Part shown: positions 16,822 to 25,626 of the stretch, one piece after another
Numbering within the stretch: position 1 is the stretch's first letter
Layout of the letters: each line of letters starts with the position of its first letter
DNA from: an uncultured Desulfatiglans sp.
GTDB taxonomy: Bacteria; Desulfobacterota; DSM-4660; Desulfatiglandales; Desulfatiglandaceae
Assembly (NCBI GenBank): GCA_900498135.1
Contig: LR026961.1
Location: 3,186,602 to 3,250,601, forward strand
Direction of reading: 5' to 3'
DNA: 64,000 nt
Made by a program: the position numbers and the translations under genes
The notes under the pieces: generated by a model
The model's database searches: none
The model's input: the letters and a program-made list of their open reading frames with translations, nothing else
What the model was told of the DNA's origin: nothing

Positions 16822-18393
16822 ATGAGCCGAAGCAGGTGGATCCACGTGGGCGACATCCTCCGGATGAATGCGCTCCGGGATCCCGGTAAACTGGGATGGC
16901 AGGACAAGGCGAGGGAGTTCACGTTCGCGGCCTGGAATGACCGCGCCTGCCGCTTCGCCGACGGCTTGAGGCGTCTGGGCGTCGGGTACAGGGACGCCTT
17001 CGGCGTCATCTCGTTCAACCGGGGGGAGTGGATGGACATCTACGCCGGGTGCGCCAAGGGCGGCCAGGTGGTGGTGCCGCTCATGTTCCGGCTGGCCGCG
17101 CCGGAGATCGAGTACATCGTCAACCACGCGGAGTGCCGCGGACTGGTGGTCGAAGCGCCTTTCGTCGAACTGATCGACGGCATCCGGGACCGGTTGAAGA
17201 TTCCGCAGGGGGCCTTCGTCTATCTGGGTGAGGACCCCGTGCCCGACGGGTACGTCGGTTACGAGGAACTCCTCGCCGGTGCGTCGCCGGAGGAGCCGGG
17301 CCGGCGCGTATCCGGGGAGGATGTCTGGAACGTCATGTACACGTCGGGGACGACCGGGCGGCCGAAGGGCGTCGTGCGCACGCATGAGAGCCACATCGCC
17401 CATTATCTCCTCAGCAACATCAACATGGGGGTGCGTCCGACCGACAAGGCGATGCTCGTGATGCCCATGTGCCACGTCAACTCGATCCAGTACTCCTTTC
17501 CCTACACCCTCGTGACCGCGCCCGTATTCATCTACAACATGGCCAGCTTCGATCCTGAAGATCTCCTGACGACGATCGCCCGATACGGCATCACTTACAC
17601 CTCCCTCGTTCCCACCCATTACCAGATGATCCTGAGCCTGCCGGAAGAGACACGGAGGGGCAAAGACGTCTCCTCGATCCGGCAGCTGCTCATTTCCTCC
17701 GCGCCGGCCTCGAAAGAGCTGAAGCTCGCCATCATGGACTACTTCCGGAACGCGGAGTTATGGGAGGCCTATGGAAGTACGGAAGGCGGGCTGGGGACCC
17801 TGCTTCGGCCGGAGGACCAGTTCCGGAAACTCGGTTCGATCGGCAAAGAGATCTTCGGGAGCGACCGCATCAGATTGCTCGACGAGAACCGGAACGAGGT
17901 CCCGGAGGGGGAGGTCGGCGAGCTGTTCTACCGGGTGCCCTGCGTCTTCAAGGAATACCTGAAGGATCCGGAGAAGACCAGGGAGGTCTTCGAGGGAGAC
18001 TGGTTTTCCGCAGGGGACATGGCGCGGCGGGATGAGGACGGCTATTACACCCTGGTGGACCGGAAGGCGAACATGATCATCACGGGGGGTGAAAACGTCT
18101 ATCCATCCGAGGTGGAGACCGTCCTCAAAGGGCATCCCGCGGTGCGGGAGGTCGCCGTGGTCGGGGTGCCCGACGAGAAGTGGGGCGAAGCCATCAGGGC
18201 GGTCGTCGTGCTGCGGGAAGGCCATTGGCCGAGCCCGGCCCTGGCGCAGGAATTGATGGATTTCACCCGGGGGCGGATCGCTGGCTACAAGCGGCCCAAG
18301 AGCGTCGACTTCATCGGGGAGGAGGAGATGCCCCGGACCGCGACGGGAAAGATCCTCCATCGGATGCTGAAGAAGCGCTATCGAGGTTTGTGA
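16822..18393 (+). CDS. AMP-forming acyl-CoA synthetase (second ligase of the operon)
   Basis: The 523-residue member of the adenylate-forming superfamily carries MYTSGTTGRPKGVVRTHES, WEAYGSTEGGLGTLL, WFSAGDMARRDEDGYYTLVDRKANMIITGGENVYPSE and ATGKILH with the catalytic lysine. It is clearly homologous to the ligase at 14168 but diverged, so the two probably take different acids or act on successive intermediates. The start at 16822 follows GGAAGGGA. A 121-bp gap precedes it. Its TGA is directly followed by the ATG of the IclR gene, so translation of the two is coupled. Confidence 0.88.
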   Translation: MSRSRWIHVGDILRMNALRDPGKLGWQDKAREFTFAAWNDRACRFADGLRRLGVGYRDAFGVISFNRGEWMDIYAGCAKGGQVVVPLMFRLAAPEIEYIVNHAECRGLVVEAPFVELIDGIRDRLKIPQGAFVYLGEDPVPDGYVGYEELLAGASPEEPGRRVSGEDVWNVMYTSGTTGRPKGVVRTHESHIAHYLLSNINMGVRPTDKAMLVMPMCHVNSIQYSFPYTLVTAPVFIYNMASFDPEDLLTTIARYGITYTSLVPTHYQMILSLPEETRRGKDVSSIRQLLISSAPASKELKLAIMDYFRNAELWEAYGSTEGGLGTLLRPEDQFRKLGSIGKEIFGSDRIRLLDENRNEVPEGEVGELFYRVPCVFKEYLKDPEKTREVFEGDWFSAGDMARRDEDGYYTLVDRKANMIITGGENVYPSEVETVLKGHPAVREVAVVGVPDEKWGEAIRAVVVLREGHWPSPALAQELMDFTRGRIAGYKRPKSVDFIGEEEMPRTATGKILHRMLKKRYRGL

Positions 18394-19209
18394 ATGGCTG
18401 CGGAAACGGACAAGGGTTTCGGATCGCTCGAAAAGGCCATTCGAATCCTGTGCCTCTTCGATGCGGAGACCCGCGAACGCTCTGCACAGGAGATCTCGAA
18501 CAGCCTGAACATCCCGTTGAGCACCACCTACAATTACCTGAAGGTCTTCCTCCGCAACGACATCCTCAGCAAAGACGAAAACAGCGGCAAATTCCGCCTC
18601 GGGTGGAAGGTATTCAAGCTCGGGGTCCTGGCAGCGGCGAACGTTTCTTTGCTGGAGATCGCCGCGCCCTATCTCCTCTCGATCGCCCGGCGGACGCAGG
18701 AAACCGTCGTCCTGGCCTTGATCGACGGCCTCGATCTGCTCTGTGTGGATACGATCGAAAGTATACGGCCGGTCAAGCTGACGATGAAAAGGGGCGCCAG
18801 GCTCCCCATGCATGCCGGAGCCCCGGGAAAGGTACTGCTGGCCTACAACGAGCGGAGTTTCCTCGACGAGGTGATCCAGTCGAGAGGACTCCCGAAGGTG
18901 AACCGGAACACCATCACGGATGCAAAGGCACTCGGGCGCGAACTCGAGGTCATCCGGGAACAGGGGTACAGCCAGAGCGATTCGGAGGTCGATTCGGGGG
19001 CCGCGGCCCTGGCGGTTCCCATTCTGGACTACACCGGGCGGGCCGTTGCTTCCGTCTCGTTGATCGGATCTCTTGAGGCCATCCTGGGAAGGCATCGGGC
19101 GGGGCTGGTCGAGATTCTGAAAGAGGCCTCGGAGGGGATTTCGGAAAAGCTGGGATGGGTCCGTCCGGCGAGTCTCATCAAGCAGGGGCCGGAGTCCATC
19201 GGGAAATGA
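18394..19209 (+). CDS. IclR-family transcriptional regulator
   Basis: This 271-residue regulator has an N-terminal winged helix-turn-helix (about 8-70; SLEKAIRILCLFD, then AQEISNSLNIPLSTTYNYLKVF) and a C-terminal effector domain with MHAGAPGKVLLAYN and the late ALAVPILDYTGRAVASVSLIG. IclR proteins usually control the catabolic operon they belong to and respond to a pathway acid or intermediate. The gene is the last of the ligase operon, starts on the base after the preceding stop, and is followed by a strong terminator. The inverted repeat at 14095-14113 is its likely binding site. Confidence 0.9.
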   Translation: MAAETDKGFGSLEKAIRILCLFDAETRERSAQEISNSLNIPLSTTYNYLKVFLRNDILSKDENSGKFRLGWKVFKLGVLAAANVSLLEIAAPYLLSIARRTQETVVLALIDGLDLLCVDTIESIRPVKLTMKRGARLPMHAGAPGKVLLAYNERSFLDEVIQSRGLPKVNRNTITDAKALGRELEVIREQGYSQSDSEVDSGAAALAVPILDYTGRAVASVSLIGSLEAILGRHRAGLVEILKEASEGISEKLGWVRPASLIKQGPESIGK

Positions 19210-19258
19210 GGATGGGTCCCTGCCCGTCTCTCGATGGGAGAGCAGGCGAATCGGCATA

Positions 19259-19303
19259 AACCGCGGACCGGCAAGGGTGAGGGCTGCCGGCCGCGGTTTT
19301 TTT
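19259..19303 (+). terminator. Strong Rho-independent terminator of the ligase operon
   Basis: AACCGCGG and CCGCGGTT form an 8-bp stem extended by CCGGCA/TGCCGG with a one-base bulge. TTTTTT follows directly. It lies 50 bp after the IclR stop and faces the convergent receiver gene. Confidence 0.9.
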
Positions 19304-19340
19304 GGGGGTTGAGCTAAGGCGGTTCGATTCTGCAGTGGTG

Positions 19341-19799
19341 CTACTTTTCCTTTTCCTGTTCGAGGACCCTTCCCGGGAAGCGGATCAACTCCTTGATCCT
19401 GGCAGAACGGATCTTTTGTTCGTGGGCGTCTTTCTTCTCGAAGGCCTGCGCCATCTTGAGCATCAATTCTTCCAGTTTCACCGGCTTCAGCAGGTAGTCG
19501 AAGGCACCGAGCTTCATCCCCTCGATGCTCGTTTCGACCGACCCGTGCCCGGTGAGAAGGATGACCTCGGCCAGGGGCTGGATCTTCCTCATCTCTCTCA
19601 AAGCCTGGATGCCATCCATGCCGCCCGGCATCTTGATGTCGAGAATCACGACGTCAAAGAGCTTCTTTTTCATGACCTCGAGCGCTTCCTCGCCGCTCTG
19701 GACACCGGTCGTATCGATCTGGCGCTTGTTCAGGCGGTTGACCAGGGTCTCCAGAAAATCCGTTTCGTCATCTACTACCAGCACTCTGAAACTGTCCAT
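19341..19799 (-). CDS. Stand-alone receiver-domain response regulator
   Basis: The 152-residue single receiver has acidic residues at 10-11, Asp54 in VILDIKMPGG, Thr in LLTGHGS and Lys in YLLKPVK. The usual KMPGMDG loop carries one extra glycine (KMPGGMDG). A charged tail with HEQKIRSARIKEL resembles those of the receivers at 11475 and 25177. No output domain is present. The start at 19799 has AAGGAGGT five bases upstream; a longer start at 19823 is less likely. It is downstream of the SLC13 and Cache kinase genes on the same strand, separated from them by repeat copy D. Confidence 0.9.
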   Translation of the reverse strand: MDSFRVLVVDDETDFLETLVNRLNKRQIDTTGVQSGEEALEVMKKKLFDVVILDIKMPGGMDGIQALREMRKIQPLAEVILLTGHGSVETSIEGMKLGAFDYLLKPVKLEELMLKMAQAFEKKDAHEQKIRSARIKELIRFPGRVLEQEKEK

Positions 19800-20055
19800 A
19801 ATGACCTCCTTGGGCTGAAGCAATGTCGTGGCAAAAACTGTGTAATGGATGAAACCCCGGCGACCCCGTCAGGCTGCATCCGTGCGCGGCCCGGGCATCG
19901 GTCCCCGGCCGCGGGAGGATGTCGGCACCCTTGGTTGGAAACGTCCCGGCTCGAGATGCTCCTTCCCGGATCGGAGTCCTGGTCGTCCTACGTTATCCTT
20001 CCCGCAAATCCTGATTATGCTGCTTCATCCTTTTCCTGTGGACACCAGTGTACTT

Positions 20056-20351
20056 TCCATCCGGAAATGGTCTTTTTGGCCAATCTCGGCGTCAATCTGC
20101 ACGTTTGCTTGTGCGGCGACCTGCAGGTCGCCTCCGCGCAAACGCTTGATTTCCTTGATATTGGCCAAAAATCCTCATTTCCGGATTGGAAACCGAGTTC
20201 TACCGCAAAAACATTTCCGGATGGAGACTAGATATTGGCCAAACCGAGACCCGCCGCGAAGCGGTGGGACTGAGCATGCGCAGCGTGTAAAGAAAAACTC
20301 TCCTTTCCGGATTGGAAACGGAGTTCTACCCCAAAATCATTTCCGCATGGA
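20056..20351 (-). repeat. Modular intergenic repeat, copy D (composite, inverted orientation)
   Basis: Reading the minus strand there are two heads in series. The first carries one hairpin module; after an internal end at about 20211-20226 a second head runs without a module straight into a complete tail with core GGCGACCTGCAGGTCGCC. GGACACCAGTGTA (20040) and GGATACCAGTGTA (20349) flank the element as an imperfect direct repeat, a possible target-site duplication. It lies between the Cache kinase gene and the receiver gene. Confidence 0.85.
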
Positions 20352-20430
20352 TACCAGTGTAGCTTTGCGGGAGGAAAACGGAAGCAAAATGTGTTGCGGC
20401 CTCCCGTCAGGCTCCCCTCCGTCCGGTTTT

Positions 20431-22092
20431 TTATTTCTTTTCGGGCAGAACCACCGGCAGACGGACGGTGAAGACGCTGCCTTTCCCGACGGTGCTCTGC
20501 AGTTTGATGGTGCCGCCGAGTTTTTCGACGATCCCGTAGCTGACCCAGAGCCCGAGTCCCGTACCCTTTCCGGTGTCTTTCGTCGTGAAGAAGGGGTCGA
20601 AGACCCGTTTCTGGATTTCCTCCGGCATACCCGGTCCGTTGTCGGCCACTTTGACGTGGATTTCGGAGCCGAGCTGCCGGCTTTTGACCTCGATGCGCCC
20701 TTCCTTGCCGATGGCGTCGATCGCATTCGAGATGAGGTTCAGGAAGACCTGCTGCAGCTGAGACTGATCGCTGGCGACGATCGGCAGATTGGGGGAAAAA
20801 TCGGCTGCAATCTCTATATTGTTGATCCGCGCGTAATTTTCCAGCAGGGCGATCGTTTGCCGCAGGGTCTCGTTCACGTCCACGTCTTCGAGCCGCGGCT
20901 CCATCCGCCGCGCATACCCCAGCATGTTGTGGACGACCTTGCGGGCCCGCTCGACGTGCTCCTCGATCTTCCGGATGGAGTTCTTGAATTCCTCCGCATT
21001 GGCGCTGTCCCTGAAGGATTCCTCCTCCAGCAGGTCTTCCATCCACCCGGTCTTCTGCAGGATGACGGCCAGGGGGTTGTTGATCTCGTGGGCCACCCCG
21101 GCGGCCATCTTGCCGAGCGCCGCCAGTTTGTCCGATTGCACCAGCTGCGCGTTCAGCTCGTTCATCCGTTTGTCGGCGTCCTTCAGCCGCTTGATGCTCA
21201 TTTTGGTGGTGAAGATGGTGGTGAGGACGATGGCGAGCACGCCGCACAGGATGATCAGGACCTCGACGTTGCGGGCGGCGAAGAGCCCTCCCATCTCCTC
21301 CGCGACCTCCTGAGTGATGACCAGGAGCCACTGATCCTTCTTGAGCCATCGCCCGGCGTATAGGTTTTTCCTTCCGTCCGCGTCGATCTCCTCGAACAGG
21401 GTGGTGCCCCCGCCGAACTTGGCCTGATCGATCCCGGACTGGCCGAGGATCTTGCCGTTCAGGCGGGGCTGGGTCTGGTAAAGGCCGTCCCGGTTCAGAA
21501 TGAACGCGTCCCCGGTCTTTCCGACCTGGGCGGCCCGGACGATGCTGCCGAAGACATCCGGATCGACGGTGGCCCTCAGGATCCAGCTGTTCTGATCCTC
21601 CTGACGCCGTACGGCGATGATGAAGTGGGGCAGTTGGCGGTACCCCAGATAGACGTCGCTGATATAGATCCCCTTGCGCATGACCTCGCCGAACCAGGGC
21701 TGCTGGTAATAGTTCAGCCCTTCGAGGTTGTAGGGCCCGATATAGGTGCGGTGGGTGCCTGCGTTATCGATGACCCCCAGGTCGACGAAGGCGCCGGCGC
21801 GCTGGTTCATGACCTGGAAGATGTTGGCGAGGGCCTTTTGTTCGAGCATCTCCTGGAAGTGATGGGTGTCGGCCATGGCGGCGAGGATCGCCGTCCGCTC
21901 CTTCAGGAAGAGATCGACGGCCTCGGCCTGGGCGCTGGCGCGGTAACGGATCTGCTCGGCGATCTTGTCGCGGTAGAGCCGGGCGAACTGATGGTAGATC
22001 GTTGCGCCCAGGAGGATCAAGGGTGCGAACGAGACGAAAAGCGTCACGGCGATGATCTTTTTCTGCAGACTTGTGTACAATCGGGTCTTCAT
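20431..22092 (-). CDS. Cache-domain sensor histidine kinase
   Basis: The 553-residue kinase has a membrane span at about 13-33, a periplasmic Cache sensor (about 40-265) with [20 protein letters not shown] and [13 protein letters not shown], and a second span (about 277-297). The transmitter has His335 in [12 protein letters not shown] and ATPase motifs [16 protein letters not shown] and [13 protein letters not shown]. The sensor region is closely similar to those at 12031 and 25627, so the three probably bind related ligands. The ATG at 22092 is preceded by AGGGAAG. It lies 71 bp downstream of an SLC13 permease gene, suggesting that it senses the transported anion or its uptake. Confidence 0.9.
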   Translation of the reverse strand: MKTRLYTSLQKKIIAVTLFVSFAPLILLGATIYHQFARLYRDKIAEQIRYRASAQAEAVDLFLKERTAILAAMADTHHFQEMLEQKALANIFQVMNQRAGAFVDLGVIDNAGTHRTYIGPYNLEGLNYYQQPWFGEVMRKGIYISDVYLGYRQLPHFIIAVRRQEDQNSWILRATVDPDVFGSIVRAAQVGKTGDAFILNRDGLYQTQPRLNGKILGQSGIDQAKFGGGTTLFEEIDADGRKNLYAGRWLKKDQWLLVITQEVAEEMGGLFAARNVEVLIILCGVLAIVLTTIFTTKMSIKRLKDADKRMNELNAQLVQSDKLAALGKMAAGVAHEINNPLAVILQKTGWMEDLLEEESFRDSANAEEFKNSIRKIEEHVERARKVVHNMLGYARRMEPRLEDVDVNETLRQTIALLENYARINNIEIAADFSPNLPIVASDQSQLQQVFLNLISNAIDAIGKEGRIEVKSRQLGSEIHVKVADNGPGMPEEIQKRVFDPFFTTKDTGKGTGLGLWVSYGIVEKLGGTIKLQSTVGKGSVFTVRLPVVLPEKK

Positions 22093-22163
22093 CGCGGCTT
22101 CCCTGCAAGGCGGACGGTCCGGGGATCCCTTCGCGCCCGCCGTTCTGTTGTCTCACACGTTCA

Positions 22164-23861
22164 CTAACTCAGGACCGGCCAGTCGAGAAACCTCCAATAC
22201 CCCAGGATGGACCAGAACCAGAGCACGAGCCAGGCGATGATCGTGACGGGCAGCCCGTATTTGACGAAGTCGAACACGCTCAGGAGGCGCTCCCCGGTCT
22301 CGGGGTCCTTGCCCATGCCGAAGGCGATGGCGTTGTTGGGGGTGCCCACCACGAGGAAGTTGGCGAAGGAGGACGAAAAGGCGCAGGCCAACCCGAGCTT
22401 CCAAACATGGACACCCGCCAGGGCGCTCATGGGCAGCACGATGGGGCCGAGGGCCGCCACCGTCGCGCCGTCCGACATGAAGTTCGTCATGGCGCCGGTC
22501 AGGACGCTGACCCCGATGGCGAGCATGTCCCCCTGGGCGAGGGCCTTCGGCAGGTAGTCTACGAAGGTGTTGGCCAGCCAGAGGCCTGCGCCGGTGAACT
22601 TGAGGCCGGCCCCCATGGCGGTGGCGGCCGCGTACAGACCCACCACGTCCAGGGCGACGCCCTCCTGGATGTCGTCCCAGGTGATGATGCGTGCGAGGAA
22701 CAGGGCGATGACGGCATACATCGTGGGGCCGCCCAGGCCGGCGTGTTCCCCGAGGATGATCCACGCTGCGACCAGACAGACGAGGATCACCGCCATGATG
22801 GCCTCTTTTCCGCCGAACCTGGGCATGCGCGCCGCCTCGGCCTTGACGACCTCGGCCGGGTTGATGTCCTTCACCTTGAAGCGCGCCTTGCAGGCGATGT
22901 ACATGTAGGCGCCGATCATGACGCCGCACACGGGGACGAAGGGCATGCCGTATTTCATCCACTCGAGGAAGCTGATGCCCTTTCCGAAGTCCATCAGGTA
23001 TCCGGCCATGATGGCGTTTCGGCCGCCTGCCGCGGGGGAGCCCGGCCCGCCGTGGTTCGCGGCGAAGCAGATCCCGAGGAGCAGGAAGACGGCCAGGGCG
23101 CGGTCCTTTTCCACGCCGTACATCCTGCAGGTGACCTTGTAGACCCCCATCAGGACGGGGATCAGAAGGGCGACCAGGGCGTGCTCCGAGAGGAAGCTCG
23201 CGCAGACGGCGATCGTGGGCATGAAGATGAAGGCGAACGCCTTGGCGCTCTTGATCCGACTCAGGATGATCAGCCCGATGCGCTTGTCGAGACCGGTCTT
23301 GGCGACGCCGACCGCGACGACGAGGATGCCGAAGATGAAGAAGACCGCGTCGGACATGTAGGCCTTCGAGATGTCATTGATGGGGAGGATGGCGAAGAGA
23401 TAGAGCAGGACGGCTACGAGGAGATCCGTGGCGCCGAGCGACAGGGCCTCCGTCGCCCAGAGAAACACGCAGACGAAAAAGATCAGCAGCATGATCTTCA
23501 ACATCTGAGCGGTCTGCTCCGGCTTCATGAGCCCCTTTTCCTTGTGGGCCCCTTCTTCGCCGGATTTCTGAGCCTCAGCGCCGCCATGGGCGGCATCGGC
23601 CGCCCGCTTGGCTTCTTTGAAGGCCTCCGGGCTGAGCTTCTTGTTGACGGCATCCGTGATGCTCTGGCAGTCGGCCGGCAATTTGTACCCCGCGGGCTTC
23701 TCGGTTCCCACGAGACTGACCATGCTTTGAGGCGGGGGCAGGATGTACAAACCGACGAAAACGATCAGCGCAGCCAGAAGCAGGATCGGTTTGTATCCCG
23801 GGCGGCTGGCCCACAAGCTCTGATCGGGGTTTGAGTCCGCACTCGCTTTGACATGTGACAT
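22164..23861 (-). CDS. SLC13/DASS-family anion permease (second paralogue)
   Basis: This 565-residue inner-membrane symporter-type protein has a first hydrophobic segment at about 24-43, a hydrophilic insert rich in Ala, Lys and Glu (about 50-120), then the transporter body. Signature regions are FAANHGGPGSPAAGGRNAIM, TGAMTNFMSDGATVAALGP and FLVVGTPNNAIAFGMG. It is a diverged relative of the permease at 8892 with the same layout, including the extra N-terminal insert. The substrate is unknown. The start follows AAAGGAGGATCCT. A sigma-54-like promoter with an upstream palindrome lies about 335 bp before it, so the leader would be long. Confidence 0.85.
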   Translation of the reverse strand: MSHVKASADSNPDQSLWASRPGYKPILLLAALIVFVGLYILPPPQSMVSLVGTEKPAGYKLPADCQSITDAVNKKLSPEAFKEAKRAADAAHGGAEAQKSGEEGAHKEKGLMKPEQTAQMLKIMLLIFFVCVFLWATEALSLGATDLLVAVLLYLFAILPINDISKAYMSDAVFFIFGILVVAVGVAKTGLDKRIGLIILSRIKSAKAFAFIFMPTIAVCASFLSEHALVALLIPVLMGVYKVTCRMYGVEKDRALAVFLLLGICFAANHGGPGSPAAGGRNAIMAGYLMDFGKGISFLEWMKYGMPFVPVCGVMIGAYMYIACKARFKVKDINPAEVVKAEAARMPRFGGKEAIMAVILVCLVAAWIILGEHAGLGGPTMYAVIALFLARIITWDDIQEGVALDVVGLYAAATAMGAGLKFTGAGLWLANTFVDYLPKALAQGDMLAIGVSVLTGAMTNFMSDGATVAALGPIVLPMSALAGVHVWKLGLACAFSSSFANFLVVGTPNNAIAFGMGKDPETGERLLSVFDFVKYGLPVTIIAWLVLWFWSILGYWRFLDWPVLS

Positions 23862-24194
23862 AGGATCCTCCTTTGGTGTGACAGCGGTATCTCTCTTGTA
23901 GGTTCATTCAGACAGCGTCTTCGGTCCGGGCCGAATCCCCTGGCTCCGAAAGCACTCACTCCCCTTCAGCGGCGTTTTCCGGGGCCGATCACCTTCCTCA
24001 TCGAGGGCCTTCGAGGCCGTGCCGGTGACAGGCAGCCTTCCCTGGAGTTCTTTTCAGTGGGCCCGGCCCGATTCGAGGGGCCCGCTCAACCGGCCAAACT
24101 GAGGCGGGCGCGACGAGTTCCCGGTGGGCCACCGCCGGCCCTGGTGCCTGCAGCGGCACGTCGATGGTCAATGGTCGGCACCTATTTGGGGTCT

Positions 24195-24212
24195 ATCAAG
24201 CTTTGTGCCAAA
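24195..24212 (-). promoter_or_regulatory. Sigma-54-like promoter upstream of the second SLC13 gene
   Basis: The minus strand reads TTTGGCACAAAGCTTGAT. The -24 hexamer TGGCAC is perfect, but the -12 GC is GA. I accept it because its distance (115 bp) to the palindrome at 24316 equals that at the kinase promoter at 13788. Confidence 0.45.
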
Positions 24213-24315
24213 GGCGTGCGAACGTCGCTGAGGCCCCAAGGGGCTGAAAGGATTGGAAGGTGAAGTCACGCAGCGGAAGGCGAGGGCAGGCGTAGACCGG
24301 CTCTTTGTCGGCATT

Positions 24316-24332
24316 TTTTACAAGGTGTAAAA
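24316..24332. promoter_or_regulatory. 17-bp palindrome TTTTACA-N3-TGTAAAA, site 2
   Basis: TTTTACAAGGTGTAAAA has perfect 7-bp arms. It lies between the receiver gene ending at 24410 and the SLC13 gene, so its only plausible target is on the minus strand towards 23861. Confidence 0.6.
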
Positions 24333-24409
24333 GAGAGAGGGACCCGGCCGAACGACGAAAACGGCCTGCTGATGGCCGAAGCCGAGGGCCGGGCGGCCGA
24401 GGCGGATTC

Positions 24410-24838
24410 TCAACCTTGTTCGGCGGGATCGGTTCGGGGTGGATTCATCCGGGCGGAGTAAGCCTCTCTGATCTTTTCGAGAAGTTCGTCCAGTTCGCAG
24501 GGCTTGGTGAGGTAGTCGAAGGCCCCCAGGTCGATCCCCTCCCTGGCGGCCTCCGCCGAACCGTGGCCCGTCAGCATGATAACGGCGAGATCCGGGTCCA
24601 TCTTCTTGAAGATCTTCAGGACTTCGAGCCCGTCCATGTCTTCCATCTTCAGATCCAGCACGGCGACGTCGAAATCCTGGCCGCGCAGGGCCTGGATGGC
24701 CTCCGAGCCGCTCAAGGCCTTGGTGACTGCGATCTTGCGCTTGCCGAGGCGATTGGCAAGCACGTTCACGTAGCCCACCTCGTCGTCGATGAGCAAAAGG
24801 CGGATCCGATCTTCCCCCGCGTGTTTGTTCGTCGGCAT
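24410..24838 (-). CDS. Stand-alone receiver-domain response regulator
   Basis: The 142-residue single receiver has acid pocket IDDE at 17-20, phosphoacceptor Asp62 in VLDLKMEDMDG, switch Thr in MLTGHGS and Lys in YLTKPCE. The KMPG loop is KMED here, unlike its neighbours, and the tail lacks the shared basic motif, so it may have a different partner. The start at 24838 follows CAGGAGAG. It lies 338 bp downstream of another receiver gene. Confidence 0.88.
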   Translation of the reverse strand: MPTNKHAGEDRIRLLLIDDEVGYVNVLANRLGKRKIAVTKALSGSEAIQALRGQDFDVAVLDLKMEDMDGLEVLKIFKKMDPDLAVIMLTGHGSAEAAREGIDLGAFDYLTKPCELDELLEKIREAYSARMNPPRTDPAEQG

Positions 24839-25176
24839 GAATCTCTCCTGGAAAAGACCGTTTCGGGGCGACGACCGAAAACGGATGAATGGATCAGGGT
24901 GACAGCAGGATCCCCGATCCCGAGCCGGGGTGTTCCCATACTCCGTGCGGCCGAGCGAGGCTCCTTCCCTGTCTTCCTCGACGAAATCCTTCGATCAGGA
25001 CCCGAAGGCGCCGCGCTGGAGGCGGGCCATCCGGGCGGGCGTCCCGAGACCGAAGGGGACGGCCCTTTCCTGGTTTCGGGCCGCTCCCTGGATTTCCCGG
25101 GGCAGGTCCTCCGAGGCCCGTTTCCACGGAGCGGGATGGACGTCGAGGTTGACGGAACCGGGCGCGGTCAATTCCC
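24839..25176. other. Non-coding gap between two receiver genes
   Basis: I see no supported gene, promoter or terminator here. Open frames on both strands lack ribosome-binding sites and protein-like composition. Confidence 0.5.
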
Positions 25177-25608
25177 CTAGATCCGGCGGGTCGTAATCTC
25201 CTTCATCCTGGCCTCGACGATCTTCCCTTCGTGTTCTCGCTTTTTGGCTGCGGCCTCCTGGACCTTTTTGAGCAGCAGATCCATGTCGCAGGGTTTCATC
25301 AGGTAGTCGTAGGCGCCGAGCTTCATGCCCTCGATGGCCGTTTCAACGGTGGCGTGGCCGGTCAACATGATCACTTCGACCAGGGGCTGCTGCCGCTTGA
25401 TCTCGCGCAGGGTGTCGATGCCGTCCATCCCCGGCATCTTGACGTCCAGGATGATGACCTCCGTCTGCGGCTTGTGTTCGAGAAGCTTCAGTGCCTCTTC
25501 GCCGCTGAAGGCCGAGTCGACCTCCAGTTCGCGCTTCGTGAGCCTCTTCGTCATGGTTTCCACGAAGGGTACCTCGTCATCGACGAGCATGATATGGGCC
25601 AAGCTCAT
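25177..25608 (-). CDS. Stand-alone receiver-domain response regulator
   Basis: This 143-residue single receiver has an acid pocket at 10-12 (VDDE), Asp55 in IILDVKMPGMDG, Thr in MLTGHAT and Lys in YLMKPCD. The C-terminal tail KREHEGKIVEARMKEI is shared in pattern with the receivers at 11475 and 19341. There is no output domain. The start has AAGGAGAACACC upstream. The gene begins 18 bp after the Cache kinase gene ends, so the two are cotranscribed and are a likely cognate pair. Confidence 0.92.
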   Translation of the reverse strand: MSLAHIMLVDDEVPFVETMTKRLTKRELEVDSAFSGEEALKLLEHKPQTEVIILDVKMPGMDGIDTLREIKRQQPLVEVIMLTGHATVETAIEGMKLGAYDYLMKPCDMDLLLKKVQEAAAKKREHEGKIVEARMKEITTRRI

Positions 25609-25626
25609 GGTGTTCTCCTTTCTGGT

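Noticed and set aside
19321-19340. tRNA T-arm-like GGTTCGATTC
   Set aside because: No matching acceptor, D or anticodon stems are present around it.
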